Shown: piece after piece, positions 18,674-28,257 of the stretch
How positions within the stretch are numbered: position 1 is the stretch's first letter
How the letters are laid out: the number at the start of each line of letters is the position of its first letter
DNA from: Alteromonas sp. MMG017
GTDB lineage: Bacteria > Pseudomonadota > Gammaproteobacteria > Enterobacterales > Alteromonadaceae
Direction of reading: 5' to 3'
Length of the DNA: 64,000 nt
Assembly (NCBI RefSeq): GCF_018100795.1
Contig: NZ_JAGJDY010000013.1
Coordinates: 1-64,000, forward strand
Notes under the pieces: generated by a model
Seen by the model: the letters and a program-made list of their open reading frames with translations, nothing else
Told to the model about the DNA's origin: nothing
Databases searched by the model: none
Position numbers and translations under genes: made by a program

Positions 18674-19666
18674 TAGCTGATACTTAATTTGCTCAGCAAT
18701 ACGGGTGATAGTTTGTTCACCCTTTTCACATAGCTCTTGTGCACGGTGAAATTCCATAATACCCACGTCGGTTAGTTGGGGTTCGATAAGAATATCTGGC
18801 GGATCGCCCGCTAAACGTGAACGTGTCACCCTTGCTTGTAGTATCTCTAGCGAACTACTCATCACACTTAAAATTCCTGGAGGGTTACCTCTAGGCACTT
18901 TATTTGGCGGCGGCGAAATCGTTTCTTCTATGGCTTCAATAGCTTCGCTAGCAATGCCTTCGTTTTGTTCGCTATGTTCGGTGTCGGTTTCAGTTTCTTC
19001 TTTATCTTTACTATCAGGTGAGAACCACTGCTTAAGCACGTTTTGGCTTTTAGTGAAGAAGTCTTCTGTTTTCCTTTGATTCTCTTCGTGATCTAGACGT
19101 AGTTTCTCAAGCCTAAGGGGCCTGAAATCAGCATTCAGGTTCACGGCAATAACAAAATCGGCACCAAGCTGACGACACAGATTAACAGGCACCGGATTAA
19201 CTACCGCACCATCTACTAACCAACGATCGCCATGGGCTACAGGGGCAAATAGGGCAGGAATAGCACACGAAGCTTGAATAGTATTGCCAATCTCACCGGA
19301 ACTAAACACCACTTCACGACCTGTGTACAAATCGGTAGCCACTGAAGCGAACGGCTTCTCCATTGCTTCGTAGGTTGGGGCACAAAACTCGCTAGCAAGC
19401 TTATCAAACACTTTTTGCCCGCTAGCAATGCCGCCTCTACGTAAGCCAACGCCCATCAAAGCAAGCACCTGCCAATCTGACAAAGAACAAGACCACTCTT
19501 TAAGGCCTTCTAATTTGCCACTGGCGTAGGCAGCACCAACATAGGCTCCAATAGAGCAACCTGCCACCACGTCAATTTTAATACCTAGCTTTTCTAATGC
19601 TTGAATAATACCAATGTGGGTCCAACCTCTTGCAGCTCCCGCACCTAATGCTAGACCTATTTTCAT
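18665..19666 (-). CDS. rssA: Patatin-like phospholipase, RssA type
   Basis: 333 residues. The Ser/Asp dyad is visible: S38 in GCSIGA and the aspartate in DGAVVNPVPV, with the oxyanion glycines in GLALGAGAARG. The segment at about residues 215-275 is acidic and looks disordered. Cytoplasmic serine hydrolase; natural substrate unknown. The ATG begins immediately after the ttcA stop, so the pair is one operon. Confidence 0.87.
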   Translation of the reverse strand: MKIGLALGAGAARGWTHIGIIQALEKLGIKIDVVAGCSIGAYVGAAYASGKLEGLKEWSCSLSDWQVLALMGVGLRRGGIASGQKVFDKLASEFCAPTYEAMEKPFASVATDLYTGREVVFSSGEIGNTIQASCAIPALFAPVAHGDRWLVDGAVVNPVPVNLCRQLGADFVIAVNLNADFRPLRLEKLRLDHEENQRKTEDFFTKSQNVLKQWFSPDSKDKEETETDTEHSEQNEGIASEAIEAIEETISPPPNKVPRGNPPGILSVMSSSLEILQARVTRSRLAGDPPDILIEPQLTDVGIMEFHRAQELCEKGEQTITRIAEQIKYQLLA

Positions 19667-20608
19667 TTAGTTTGATTCCATCAAATTGATAACTTGAACC
19701 GTGTCGTCAGTAGGCTCACTGGGTGACTCGAAGCTGGGTGGATCGAAACCAATATCACCATCTTCCACTGGACCGTTCTGTGTAGTGATGCCTTTAAAGT
19801 CGTGCAAATTCTTATCGACCAGATGCGACGGCGCTACATTTTGAAGCGCACTGAACATAGACTCAATACGCCCAGGGAAACGGCGATCCCAATCTTGTAG
19901 CATGGCCTTAACGTTCTGACGCTGCAAATTCTCTTGAGAGCCGCACAAGTTGCAAGGAATGATTGGAAATTCTACGGCATCAGAATAACGCTGAATGTCT
20001 TTTTCAGTGCAATAGGCAAGAGGTCTTATCACAATATGCTCGCCATTATCGCTTACCAACTTCGGTGGCATTGATTTAAGCTTACCGCCATGAAACATGT
20101 TCAAAAAGAAGGTTTCTAGCATGTCGTCACGGTGATGGCCAAGGGCAATTTTAGTGGCGCCTAATTTTTTTGCCGTGCTGTATAAAATGCCGCGACGTAA
20201 TCGCGAACAAAGTGAGCACGTGGTTTTACCTTCTGGCACTTTATCCATAACAATAGAGTAGGTGTCTTCTTCTACGATTTTGTACTCTACCCCTACACTT
20301 TCAAGGTATTCAGGAAGTACGTGCTCTGGAAATCCTGGCTGCTTTTGATCGAGGTTAACCGCAATAATGTCAAAATGAATTGGCGCAATGCGCTTTAAAA
20401 ACATAAGAATATCAAGCATAGCGTAACTGTCTTTACCGCCAGACAAGCACACCATGACTTTATCGTTGTTTTCAATCATGCCGAAATCAGCAATCGCTTT
20501 GCCTACATTTCGACGAAGTCGCTTTTGTAGCTTGTTAAAGCTGTATTTTTGTTTATTTTGAGACGCGGTTAACGGAGCGTCCGCACGGTTTGTGCCTGCA
20601 CTGGTCAT
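19667..20608 (-). CDS. ttcA: tRNA 2-thiocytidine(32) synthetase
   Basis: 313-residue PP-loop ATPase that places sulfur on cytidine 32 of certain tRNAs with a [4Fe-4S] cluster. The P-loop SGGKDS (56-61) is followed by the two CxxC pairs (CSLC and CNLC). Full length. ttcA near fnr/uspE is also the arrangement around the Rac region of E. coli. Confidence 0.95.
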   Translation of the reverse strand: MTSAGTNRADAPLTASQNKQKYSFNKLQKRLRRNVGKAIADFGMIENNDKVMVCLSGGKDSYAMLDILMFLKRIAPIHFDIIAVNLDQKQPGFPEHVLPEYLESVGVEYKIVEEDTYSIVMDKVPEGKTTCSLCSRLRRGILYSTAKKLGATKIALGHHRDDMLETFFLNMFHGGKLKSMPPKLVSDNGEHIVIRPLAYCTEKDIQRYSDAVEFPIIPCNLCGSQENLQRQNVKAMLQDWDRRFPGRIESMFSALQNVAPSHLVDKNLHDFKGITTQNGPVEDGDIGFDPPSFESPSEPTDDTVQVINLMESN

Positions 20609-20692
20609 ATCAATAGCTTGGTTACTGCGAAAAAAACCATTATACAGTAATCAAGTAAAATTGAATGTGTGAGGTTAAGATTTTTTGTATCT

Positions 20693-20787
20693 TGTTGGCA
20701 CGGGCTGCTACAAAATGCCAATAGCGCTAAAGGCTAAACCCAATAGCGCTTCAAGCTACAAAGCTACGCTAGCGAACCGTGCCAACA
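20693..20787. repeat. Structured element bounded by an 11-bp inverted repeat
   Basis: TGTTGGCACGG (20693-20703) and CCGTGCCAACA (20777-20787) are perfect complements about 73 bases apart. Inside are two direct copies of CCAATAGCGCT (20718-20728 and 20740-20750). It lies between the uspE stop and the ttcA start on the leftward transcript. No T-run follows in either direction, so a simple terminator is unlikely. Confidence 0.55.
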
Positions 20788-20810
20788 GACTGTGTTTAAA
20801 TGCTTATCTA

Positions 20811-21734
20811 TTAGCGTGAAAGAGGCGAAATAAAGCCGTCTGGTTTTATTGCCAGTACATCACACACCAGCTCATCTATAACATGTTCAGCAGTGTTACC
20901 TATAAGGGCCGCAGAAATACCAACTCGGCCAACCGTGCCTATGATCACCAGTTCGGCATCTATATCTTTGGCTATTCTTGGAATGACTTTTTCAGGTAGG
21001 CCTTCTTTAACGTAACAGCGCTCGCTATCAATAGCATACTTTTCGCTGTGTTTGTTCATCTCAAGTTCGTGATGGTGCTTTACGGCGTTGTTGTACGTAT
21101 CAGGGTCGAACTCAGGAACTTCAATCGCGATATTAAGCGGTGTAGCAGGATAGCTGTTAACCAAATTTACGTTGCCACTGAGTAGCGCGGCATAATCGTT
21201 AGCAATAACTGTGATTTTGTCGTTGAGTAGCGCATGTTCGTCGTCTTCACTGCCTACATTGACTGCCGCAATAATTTCACCATTGTCGGGCCATTCATGG
21301 TCTTTTACCAACAATACGGGGGAGGGACATTTTCTAAGTAGGTGCCAGTCTGTGGGAGTGAAAATAACAGAAGCTAAATCGTCATGGCGTTTGGTTGCTT
21401 TAACAACCAAGTCTATATTGTTATCTATTACGTAATGCACCACAGCTTCAAAGGCGCGGTTGTTCCATTCAACAACAATATCGGTTTTTTCAAACCCTAA
21501 ATCGCTAAGGGTTTTACGTAACCAACCCGCATGTTCCTTAGTGACCGCATCACGCATTGCTTCGCGATCATCAGGGCTGAGCATGGTAGTCATATCATAA
21601 GATAAATCGTAAACCACCAGCATGGCGGTGACAGAAGTCCCTGTCTTTTTGGCAAGTTCGTATGCACGGCTAAGCGCAGGTTGAGTATCTCTATCGGCTT
21701 CAATGACCGCTAAAATACGTTCATACTTAATCAT
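20811..21734 (-). CDS. uspE: Universal stress protein E
   Basis: 307 residues with two tandem UspA-type domains; the second ends in IIGTVGRVGISAALIGNTAEHVID. Next to fnr as in E. coli. The start at 21734 follows GGAGGGG; an in-frame ATG 15 bases earlier (21749) is less well placed. An FNR-like box lies about 72 bases upstream. Confidence 0.92.
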   Translation of the reverse strand: MIKYERILAVIEADRDTQPALSRAYELAKKTGTSVTAMLVVYDLSYDMTTMLSPDDREAMRDAVTKEHAGWLRKTLSDLGFEKTDIVVEWNNRAFEAVVHYVIDNNIDLVVKATKRHDDLASVIFTPTDWHLLRKCPSPVLLVKDHEWPDNGEIIAAVNVGSEDDEHALLNDKITVIANDYAALLSGNVNLVNSYPATPLNIAIEVPEFDPDTYNNAVKHHHELEMNKHSEKYAIDSERCYVKEGLPEKVIPRIAKDIDAELVIIGTVGRVGISAALIGNTAEHVIDELVCDVLAIKPDGFISPLSR

Positions 21735-21805
21735 AACCCCTCCAAACATCGTTAGAATTTTGGTTGCTACAATTTAAGTGTAATACCTATTTGCTATTAC
21801 GTAAC

Positions 21806-21819
21806 TTGTTTTAGATCAA
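21806..21819. promoter_or_regulatory. FNR-type box upstream of uspE (one mismatch)
   Basis: TTGTT-TTAG-ATCAA differs from TTGAT-N4-ATCAA at one base. A weak -10 (TATTAC on the minus strand, 21780-21785) lies 20 bases downstream, consistent with activation of uspE. Visual match only. Confidence 0.5.
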
Positions 21820-21831
21820 AAGCTTTGAAGA

Positions 21832-22572
21832 TTAGCTATTACAGGCAATATTAGGTGCAACCACAGACGATAAACGTCGTGACATCTCATCAAAATCTAA
21901 AATAGTAATGAGTTTACCGTCCACCTGAATAATATTTTCTTTTTGAAAACGGCTTAGTAGGCGACTAATGGTTTCAATAGTTAAACCAAGGTAATTTCCA
22001 ATTTCATTTCGCGTCATCGTAAGGTGAAATTCTTTGTTTGAAAATCCACGCTCTTCGAAACGTTGAGAAAGCTGAGAGAGGAAATACAATAGGCGTTCTT
22101 CTGCTGAGCGCTTATTAAGCAACATCATGAGGTCATGATCTTGTTTAATTTCCGCACTCATAAAACTCATTATTTGATGTCTTAACTTGGGGAACTGAAC
22201 TGACATCTCGTCTAGGGTTTCATACGGTAATTCGCACACCATCGCAGTTTCTAATGCCTGAGCATAACTTTGGTGCTTGTTTTCCCGTAATGCGTCAAAG
22301 CCGATAATATCGCCAGGAAAGTGAAAACCTGTAATCTGCTCTTCACCATCTGAGTTGGTGACGAAAGACTTAAAAGAGCCGGTGCGTACTGCGTAAAGAG
22401 AGTTAAATGTATCTCCCGACTTTACCAGTAAATCACTCTTGTGAAGGGGTTTCTTTCGCTCAATAATATCATCTAAAGATTCAATCTCAGTCTTGTTTAG
22501 CGCAACGGGCAAACATAAGTGACTGAAACTGCAATTTTGACAATGAATTGAGAATTGGCTTCCTTTGCTCAT
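21832..22572 (-). CDS. fnr: FNR-type oxygen-sensing transcription regulator (EtrA)
   Basis: 246 residues. The iron-sulfur cysteines C11-x2-C14-x5-C20 plus the inner cysteine in AMVCELP match the spacing of E. coli FNR (C20, C23, C29, C122). A cyclic-nucleotide-binding-type fold is followed by a Crp-type helix-turn-helix ([24 protein letters not shown]) whose recognition helix has the E-x2-SR pattern that reads TTGAT. It is followed by uspE and lies beside the cbb3 oxidase genes, which carry an FNR box. Confidence 0.95.
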   Translation of the reverse strand: MSKGSQFSIHCQNCSFSHLCLPVALNKTEIESLDDIIERKKPLHKSDLLVKSGDTFNSLYAVRTGSFKSFVTNSDGEEQITGFHFPGDIIGFDALRENKHQSYAQALETAMVCELPYETLDEMSVQFPKLRHQIMSFMSAEIKQDHDLMMLLNKRSAEERLLYFLSQLSQRFEERGFSNKEFHLTMTRNEIGNYLGLTIETISRLLSRFQKENIIQVDGKLITILDFDEMSRRLSSVVAPNIACNS

Positions 22573-22621
22573 AGGTTCAAACTATAAATAGGGTCGACTT
22601 AATATAATCTTACTCTTTTGT

Positions 22622-23281
22622 TTATGAAATTGCTGCATAAATTAAAAAGAGCGCGTAAATAGCCAATATTCCTGAAAAGCATTGCCTTACCACGGGGTGC
22701 CTAAAACCGGCTATAAGGTACTGACTACCTGCACTGGCCGCTAGCAAGGTGGGCAGGGTGCCTAACCCGAAAAAGAGCATAATAGCTGCGCCATCAATGG
22801 CAGAGCCTGATGCTAATGACCATGTAAGTGTTGAATAAACCAGACCGCAGGGAAGCCAGCCCCATATAAAACCGTAAGGCAGCGCATAGACTGGGCTTTT
22901 GAACGGTAGGAAGCGTTTAGATAAGGGCTGAATAGCTTTAAATAATCCGCGCCCCATTGCTTCAATGTAATTTAAGCCTTGCCACCACTTACCTAAATAA
23001 CACGCTAAAAGCAGCAACATAATGCCACTAATTAAAGACAAAACGGGTTTAGCAATTGGCACAAATTCGGTGGCCATTTGGCCAACAGCGCCTGTAATAG
23101 CACCGGCTAACGTATAACTGAGGATACGACCAAAATTATAAGCAAGGGTGTAGGGCAAAGCGGCTTCATTACTTGGTGTTACTGTGCGTAGTGCAGCAAC
23201 TATGCCGCCACACATACCCACACAGTGCACGCCGCCAGCAATGCCAATGAAAAAGGCAGAGAATATATTAATCTCTGTCAT
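22622..23281 (-). CDS. TauE/SafE (DsbD_2-like) membrane protein
   Basis: 219 residues, about six membrane helices. The GGVHCVGMCGGI motif near the N-terminus is typical of the DsbD-like family often found next to ccoS, where a role in cytochrome oxidase maturation or copper handling is suspected. Its start lies inside the end of ccoS (14-base overlap, 23268-23281). Confidence 0.78.
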   Translation of the reverse strand: MTEINIFSAFFIGIAGGVHCVGMCGGIVAALRTVTPSNEAALPYTLAYNFGRILSYTLAGAITGAVGQMATEFVPIAKPVLSLISGIMLLLLACYLGKWWQGLNYIEAMGRGLFKAIQPLSKRFLPFKSPVYALPYGFIWGWLPCGLVYSTLTWSLASGSAIDGAAIMLFFGLGTLPTLLAASAGSQYLIAGFRHPVVRQCFSGILAIYALFLIYAAIS

Positions 23282-23483
23282 TGGTTTCTTTGCGTTGTTG
23301 CAACTGCTTACGTTGCTCGGCTAGTTTCTTTTCATCACCTGACAAATCATCATCAAACAAAATGCTGTAGCCCTGTCTATCAAGGTCTTCAAACTGATTG
23401 GTTTTTACCGCCCAGAAAAAGATAACCAGCGCCAACGCAACAATGATGATAGCGATGGGAATTAATACGTAAATGATACTCAT
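23268..23483 (-). CDS. ccoS: cbb3 oxidase assembly protein CcoS
   Basis: 71 residues: one membrane helix (IYVLIPIAIIIVALALVIFFWAV), then the conserved FEDLDRQGYSILFDDD tail. Small assembly factor required for haem b and CuB in CcoN. It lies one base after the ccoI stop. Confidence 0.93.
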   Translation of the reverse strand: MSIIYVLIPIAIIIVALALVIFFWAVKTNQFEDLDRQGYSILFDDDLSGDEKKLAEQRKQLQQRKETNDRD

Positions 23484-23484
23484 A

Positions 23485-25887
23485 TTATTTACTTAATAAC
23501 CTAGTTGAATTGGTGACCACAATAATACTACTGAGTGACATGCCAACCACGGCCATCCAGGGAGAGAGTAACCCTGACACCGCAAAGGGGAGAATAATAA
23601 TATTGTAACCTACCGACCATGCGATGTTTTGCTGAATTTTACGTTTTGCTTGTTGGGCCACTGAAAATAAGGTGGGAACAGACAGTAGACTGTCGCCTAG
23701 CAAAATAACATCGGCAGCCGTTTTCGCTACATCGGTGGCGTTTCCTACGGCAACTGCCACATCTGCGCTAGCAAGAACAGGGGCATCATTTATACCGTCG
23801 CCCATCATCATGACTTTGCGACCTTGCTTTTGCAAAGTGTGCACTTGAGAATACTTTTGCTCCGGCGACAAGCCACCTTTTGCTATGTTAATAGGTAAAC
23901 TGGCAGTAAGTGTATCAACGTTTTTCTGTGTATCGCCACTTAGTACTACGAGTTGATGTTCATCCAGTGCGGTGAGGGTGGCTAAGGCATCTTGGCGCAA
24001 ACTATCATTTACGCAGAACGCGGCCATTAATACGCCATCGGCACACAAAAACACGTTTGCCGGTATGTCTACTTTTGCGGTGGTGGATAAGTTACAAAAT
24101 ACGGCTGAACCCATGGTGAAAGCCACATTGTTAATCTCACCACTAATGCCGCCACCAGGTGTAACCGTAAATCCATTAATTTTATTAGGTGGGGTTTTGT
24201 TCTGTGACTTAACAGCTTCGTTATCGAAGGCACGAGCAATAGGGTGTTCAGAACGAGACTCTAACAAAGCGGTAAGCGCCATTACCTGCACCGGATCTAC
24301 ACCTTTAGCAAACCAGCGCTGTTGTAGCGAGAACTTACCTTCTGTCAACGTGCCGGTTTTATCAAGGGCGATGGTATCAATATCGGTAAGCTGTTCTAAC
24401 GCATCAGCACGCTTCAATAAAATGCCCTGACGATTCAGCTTAGCCATGGCGCAGGTTAACGCCGAAGGTGTGGCCAAGCCCAGCGCACAGGGGCAGGTTG
24501 CCACTAATACAGAGATAGTGATCCAGAAAGCCTCTTCGCTGCCCACATAAGACCAGTAACCGTAGGTTAATGCAGATATAAGTAACACAGAGAAAACAAA
24601 GTAGCGTGAAAAGTTATCGGCAATTTGAGCCGCTTTTGGCTTACTTGCCATCGCGCTGGCTTGTAAGCGTACGATTTGATTGACCAAGGCATGCTTTAAG
24701 CTCTGAGTCACTTTAACCGTTAATGTGCCATCTTGGTTTACCGTACCACCATACACTAAATGGCTGGCCGATTTACTAACCGGGTTAAACTCACCAGTCA
24801 GCATAGACTCATCAACTGCGGCAGTACCATCTAGCACAATACCGTCTACAGGAATGGTTTCACCGGGCTTCACTAGTACCACATCATCGGGCATTAATAG
24901 CTTCGCCAAACACTGAGCAACACTTCCATCACTTTCAATTTTTGCGGCCGAGACGGGAATATACTGCATCATGTTGGCAGAAATTTGTGCCGCACGGTGC
25001 CTACTTCTATGCTCCAAAAACCGGCTTAAAAGGAGTAAAAAGATAAACATACATATAGATTCAAAATACACTTCACCTTGCTCTAGCAAGGTTGAACGTA
25101 AACCCGCAAAGTAGGTACCAAATACCGCAAGGGTGACCGGCACATCCATATTTACGGTTCTTGCACTTATGGCCTTTAAAGCACCTAAATAGAACGCGCT
25201 ACCTGAATAAAGGACAACGGGGGTGGTAAGGGTCAGTGCTACCCAATAGAAGTATTGACGGGTTTCTTGCTCAATGGCACCAAACCAGTCGAAGTAAAGC
25301 CCAGCCATTAGCATCATTACCTGCATGGTCATAATGCCGGCTAAACCTAACTTTTTGATAAACGATTTTTGTTCACGTTTATAGCTAGCTTCATGTTCAT
25401 CGGGGTGGAACGGTGAGCCAACATACCCTATGCGTTTTAATGTGGTGAGTATTTCGCTAAGTTTAATAACACTGGGTTCCCAGGTTATTAATGCGCGGCG
25501 CTCTTGAACATTTACGGCTACTTGGGCAATGCCTGATACTTTTGAGAGTTGTTTTTCAATCAACCAACCACACGCGGCACAGGTAATGCCTTCAAGGGTT
25601 AGCTGTATTTGTTTGTGTTGGCCTTCATCAAAAACAAATTCTTCTTGAAGGGCTGGGTCGTCATACACGTTAAGCGCAGAAAGGCTTTCTAAAATACCGT
25701 CGTCAGATTTTTGTGCCGGTTCAGTACGAAACTGATAGTAATCTTCCAATCCATTATCAACGATGGCTTGCGCTACAGCTTGGCAACCAGGGCAGCATAG
25801 CTGCCTAGTTTCGCCTAATATTACTGCTTCGTATTTATGTGTTGCATCGTTAGGTAACGCGCAATGGAAACAAAGATTCTCGCTCAT
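23485..25887 (-). CDS. ccoI: Copper-transporting P-type ATPase for cbb3 assembly
   Basis: 800 residues. An N-terminal cysteine-rich domain (CFHCALP, CCPGCQA) and a heavy-metal domain with CAAC precede eight membrane helices. The CPC ion motif is in VATCPCALGLATPSAL, the phosphorylation site in DKTGTLTEG, and GDGINDAPVL ends the hinge. CcoI/CopA2-type pumps move copper out of the cytoplasm to supply the CuB site of CcoN. The start overlaps the ccoH stop by one base. Confidence 0.95.
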   Translation of the reverse strand: MSENLCFHCALPNDATHKYEAVILGETRQLCCPGCQAVAQAIVDNGLEDYYQFRTEPAQKSDDGILESLSALNVYDDPALQEEFVFDEGQHKQIQLTLEGITCAACGWLIEKQLSKVSGIAQVAVNVQERRALITWEPSVIKLSEILTTLKRIGYVGSPFHPDEHEASYKREQKSFIKKLGLAGIMTMQVMMLMAGLYFDWFGAIEQETRQYFYWVALTLTTPVVLYSGSAFYLGALKAISARTVNMDVPVTLAVFGTYFAGLRSTLLEQGEVYFESICMFIFLLLLSRFLEHRSRHRAAQISANMMQYIPVSAAKIESDGSVAQCLAKLLMPDDVVLVKPGETIPVDGIVLDGTAAVDESMLTGEFNPVSKSASHLVYGGTVNQDGTLTVKVTQSLKHALVNQIVRLQASAMASKPKAAQIADNFSRYFVFSVLLISALTYGYWSYVGSEEAFWITISVLVATCPCALGLATPSALTCAMAKLNRQGILLKRADALEQLTDIDTIALDKTGTLTEGKFSLQQRWFAKGVDPVQVMALTALLESRSEHPIARAFDNEAVKSQNKTPPNKINGFTVTPGGGISGEINNVAFTMGSAVFCNLSTTAKVDIPANVFLCADGVLMAAFCVNDSLRQDALATLTALDEHQLVVLSGDTQKNVDTLTASLPINIAKGGLSPEQKYSQVHTLQKQGRKVMMMGDGINDAPVLASADVAVAVGNATDVAKTAADVILLGDSLLSVPTLFSVAQQAKRKIQQNIAWSVGYNIIILPFAVSGLLSPWMAVVGMSLSSIIVVTNSTRLLSK

Positions 25888-26366
25888 TACGGGTTAAACT
25901 TGATGGCGCCAGAGTAGGGAAGTCGAAGCGTATTTTGTACTTTCCAACTATCATCAACAGGAGAAAGCGAAACTTGCCATTTACCCGTAAGGTCTTTTTC
26001 AACAAAGCCGCGGTAAATACCATTCGCATCGCGACTTAGTAATACACTCGCATCACGTTCTTCCATGGTGACATGGTAAAAGTTCAGTTTAAGGGCGTTT
26101 CCTTCTGCTGGAATACCCGAATGGAACTCTACCGAAATACTGCCATCGGTAATGGTTAAGTCTGTTGTAATGTTCTTGCGTTTCGCTATGGCTTCTTTAT
26201 CGAGCCGTGCATTGATCGCTTTACCTTCTTTGTAGTAATCGTCTACCACTAAGCTATCTTCGGTTGAAATAGCCAGTTTCAATAACACGCCACCCATTAC
26301 TAATGTAATTAAGGGAACGGCAATAAGGAACCAGGGCCAGAATTGTTTATACCAGGGTGTATTCAT
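25887..26366 (-). CDS. ccoH: FixH/CcoH family protein
   Basis: 159 residues: one N-terminal membrane helix (PWFLIAVPLITLVMGGVLLK), the conserved DDYYKEGKAIN motif and a periplasmic beta domain. FixH/CcoH associates with the cbb3 oxidase during assembly. ccoG, which usually precedes ccoH, is absent: the upstream gap of 137 bases contains a terminator only. Confidence 0.9.
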   Translation of the reverse strand: MNTPWYKQFWPWFLIAVPLITLVMGGVLLKLAISTEDSLVVDDYYKEGKAINARLDKEAIAKRKNITTDLTITDGSISVEFHSGIPAEGNALKLNFYHVTMEERDASVLLSRDANGIYRGFVEKDLTGKWQVSLSPVDDSWKVQNTLRLPYSGAIKFNP

Positions 26367-26450
26367 TAATTACATCAACTCGTTTACTACAGAAAAACTG
26401 GCGCGATAGGAAAGATAAAGCATCCAGTTGAAGAGGGTTATTTTCTCATA

Positions 26451-26480
26451 AAAAAAGCCCCGTGATAACGAGGCTTTTTA
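26451..26480 (-). terminator. Terminator between ccoP and ccoH
   Basis: On the minus strand the stem AAAAAGCCtCG/CGgGGCTTTTT encloses TTATCA and ends in a T-run. It lies between the structural genes and the assembly genes, so ccoHIS may be expressed by read-through or from its own promoter. Confidence 0.8.
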
Positions 26481-26503
26481 GCATTATTGTTGGTTATACG
26501 AAT

Positions 26504-27457
26504 TTAGTCGTTAGAAAGACTATAAACGTACGATGCAACAACGTGGATTTTGTCATCACCCAAGGTTTTCTTGAATGAAGGCATAACACCATTTCGGCCG
26601 TAGGTTAATGTTTCAGTAACCGCACGATGACTTCCGCCATATAACCAAATGTTGTCAGTCAGGTTAGGTGCACCAAGTGCTTGGTTACCTTTACCGTCCA
26701 TACCATGACAGGCAGCACATGCAGCAAAGCGAACTTTACCTGCATCAGCAAGTTGCTGGTCAACATCACGCCCGCTTAGGCTTAATGCGTATTCAACCAC
26801 TTCTTCAATGCCTTTCTCACCCATAACATCTATCCATGCAGGCATAGCGGCTTTACGGCCTAATGTTAGGGTTTCAACAATTTTTGCACCCGAACCACCA
26901 TATAACCAATCGTTATCGGTAAGGTTAGGGAAGCCGCCATTTTGGCCGCGAGCATCAGAACCATGACACTGAGAACAGTTTTGCATAAACAAGCGCTGTC
27001 CTACTTTATTCGCTTCAGGGTCTTTCGCTAGTTCCTCAACAGGAATTTGCGCATACGCTTCAAAAATTGGGTCGAACTTTTCAGCTGCGTAATCCAATTC
27101 ACGATCGTATTCTACAAACTTGCCTTGCTCTTTTGCCTCGATGCGCGCTTGCGCCGATTCTTCAAGCGTCAATATACCTTGGTTCGAGCTCTTCCAGCCA
27201 AATAAGCCTTCGTAAGAACCCAATCCAGGATAAAGGGCAAGGTAGATAAAACCCCAAATGATTGTCATGTAGAACATGATTGTCCACCAACGAGGAAGGT
27301 TGTTGTTCAACTCCTCGATGCCATCAAATTCATGCCCCATTGATTCTCCCTCTGGCACGCCTGTTTGATTGGACAAACACCAGCGCAGAAGGAAATAGCA
27401 ACCAATGATTAACCCTAGGGTTATCACTGAAATCCAAATTGTCCAAAACATACTCAT
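26504..27457 (-). CDS. ccoP: cbb3 cytochrome oxidase subunit III (dihaem cytochrome c)
   Basis: 317 residues. N-terminal membrane helices (MFWTIWISVITLGLIIGCYFL; WTIMFYMTIIWGFIYLALYPGLG) precede two cytochrome c domains, haem sites CSQCH and CAACH. Electrons enter the oxidase through CcoP. The start at 27457 has AGGAG ten bases upstream; a longer reading to 27535 would overlap ccoQ and adds a charged stretch. Confidence 0.94.
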   Translation of the reverse strand: MSMFWTIWISVITLGLIIGCYFLLRWCLSNQTGVPEGESMGHEFDGIEELNNNLPRWWTIMFYMTIIWGFIYLALYPGLGSYEGLFGWKSSNQGILTLEESAQARIEAKEQGKFVEYDRELDYAAEKFDPIFEAYAQIPVEELAKDPEANKVGQRLFMQNCSQCHGSDARGQNGGFPNLTDNDWLYGGSGAKIVETLTLGRKAAMPAWIDVMGEKGIEEVVEYALSLSGRDVDQQLADAGKVRFAACAACHGMDGKGNQALGAPNLTDNIWLYGGSHRAVTETLTYGRNGVMPSFKKTLGDDKIHVVASYVYSLSND

Positions 27458-27473
27458 AAGTTCGAGACTCCTG

Positions 27474-27635
27474 CTAATCTTCTTTTGATTTTTCTTTGTC
27501 TTCGTCTGCGAAAGGCAAATTCGCCGCTTCATCAAACTTTTGTTTGTTGCGGCTACTAAAAGCCCACCAAACTATGCCAATGAAACTAACAAAGACGATG
27601 ACAGTAAAAATGCTACCTACTATTCCTTGATCCAT
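27474..27635 (-). CDS. ccoQ: cbb3 oxidase subunit CcoQ
   Basis: 53 residues, read directly from the sequence: MDQGIVGSIFTVIVFVSFIG, then IVWWAFSSRNKQKFDEAANL and an acidic, lysine-rich end. One membrane helix and the WWAFS segment are typical of FixQ/CcoQ, which stabilises the complex. The ATG comes one base after the ccoO stop, and the gene ends 16 bases before the ccoP start. Confidence 0.93.
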   Translation of the reverse strand: MDQGIVGSIFTVIVFVSFIGIVWWAFSSRNKQKFDEAANLPFADEDKEKSKED

Positions 27636-27636
27636 A

Positions 27637-28242
27637 TTATTTCAAATGTGTGCCAAGAGATTGTAGGTATGCAATAAGGGCTTCCATTTCTGATTTGCCC
27701 TGTACTGCCGCTTGTGCTCCCGCGACATCTTCATCGGTATACGGTACGCCAAAGCCTTGGAAAACTTCCATCTTCTTGGCGGTTAACTTACCGTCAAGTT
27801 TGTTTTCTGCAAGCCATGGGAAACCAGGCATGTTCGACTCAGGTACCACGTTACGCGGATTAAGCAGGTGAACACGATGCCATTCATCACTGTAACGCCC
27901 ACCAACACGTGCTAGGTCAGGACCAGTACGCTTAGAACCCCAAAGGAAAGGGTGTTCCCATACTGACTCACCAGCAACACTGTAGTGACCGTAACGTTCT
28001 GTTTCGGCACGGAACGGACGAATCATCTGACTGTGACAACCAACACATCCTTCACGGATATAGATGTCACGGCCTTCTAACTCGAGTGCTGTATAAGGAC
28101 GTAAGCCTGTTACCGGTTCCATTGTTTGCTGCTGAAACATCAGCGGCGTAATTTGAACCATGGCACCGAAGCTAATCGCAACAAGGATTAGCACGGTTAA
28201 CAGGCCGACATTTTTTTCAATTAACTCATGTGGATTTTTCAT
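27637..28242 (-). CDS. ccoO: cbb3 oxidase subunit II (monohaem cytochrome c)
   Basis: 201 residues: a membrane anchor, then the haem motif CVGCH and the axial methionine region SNMPGFPWL. It passes electrons to CcoN. AAGGAG lies 9-14 bases upstream of the ATG in the 15-base gap from ccoN. Confidence 0.96.
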   Translation of the reverse strand: MKNPHELIEKNVGLLTVLILVAISFGAMVQITPLMFQQQTMEPVTGLRPYTALELEGRDIYIREGCVGCHSQMIRPFRAETERYGHYSVAGESVWEHPFLWGSKRTGPDLARVGGRYSDEWHRVHLLNPRNVVPESNMPGFPWLAENKLDGKLTAKKMEVFQGFGVPYTDEDVAGAQAAVQGKSEMEALIAYLQSLGTHLK

Positions 28243-28257
28243 TATGTCGTCTCCTTA

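Noticed and set aside
23972..24430. Plus-strand open frame of 152 codons inside ccoI
   Set aside because: Antisense to the well-conserved ATPase domain; no family resemblance.
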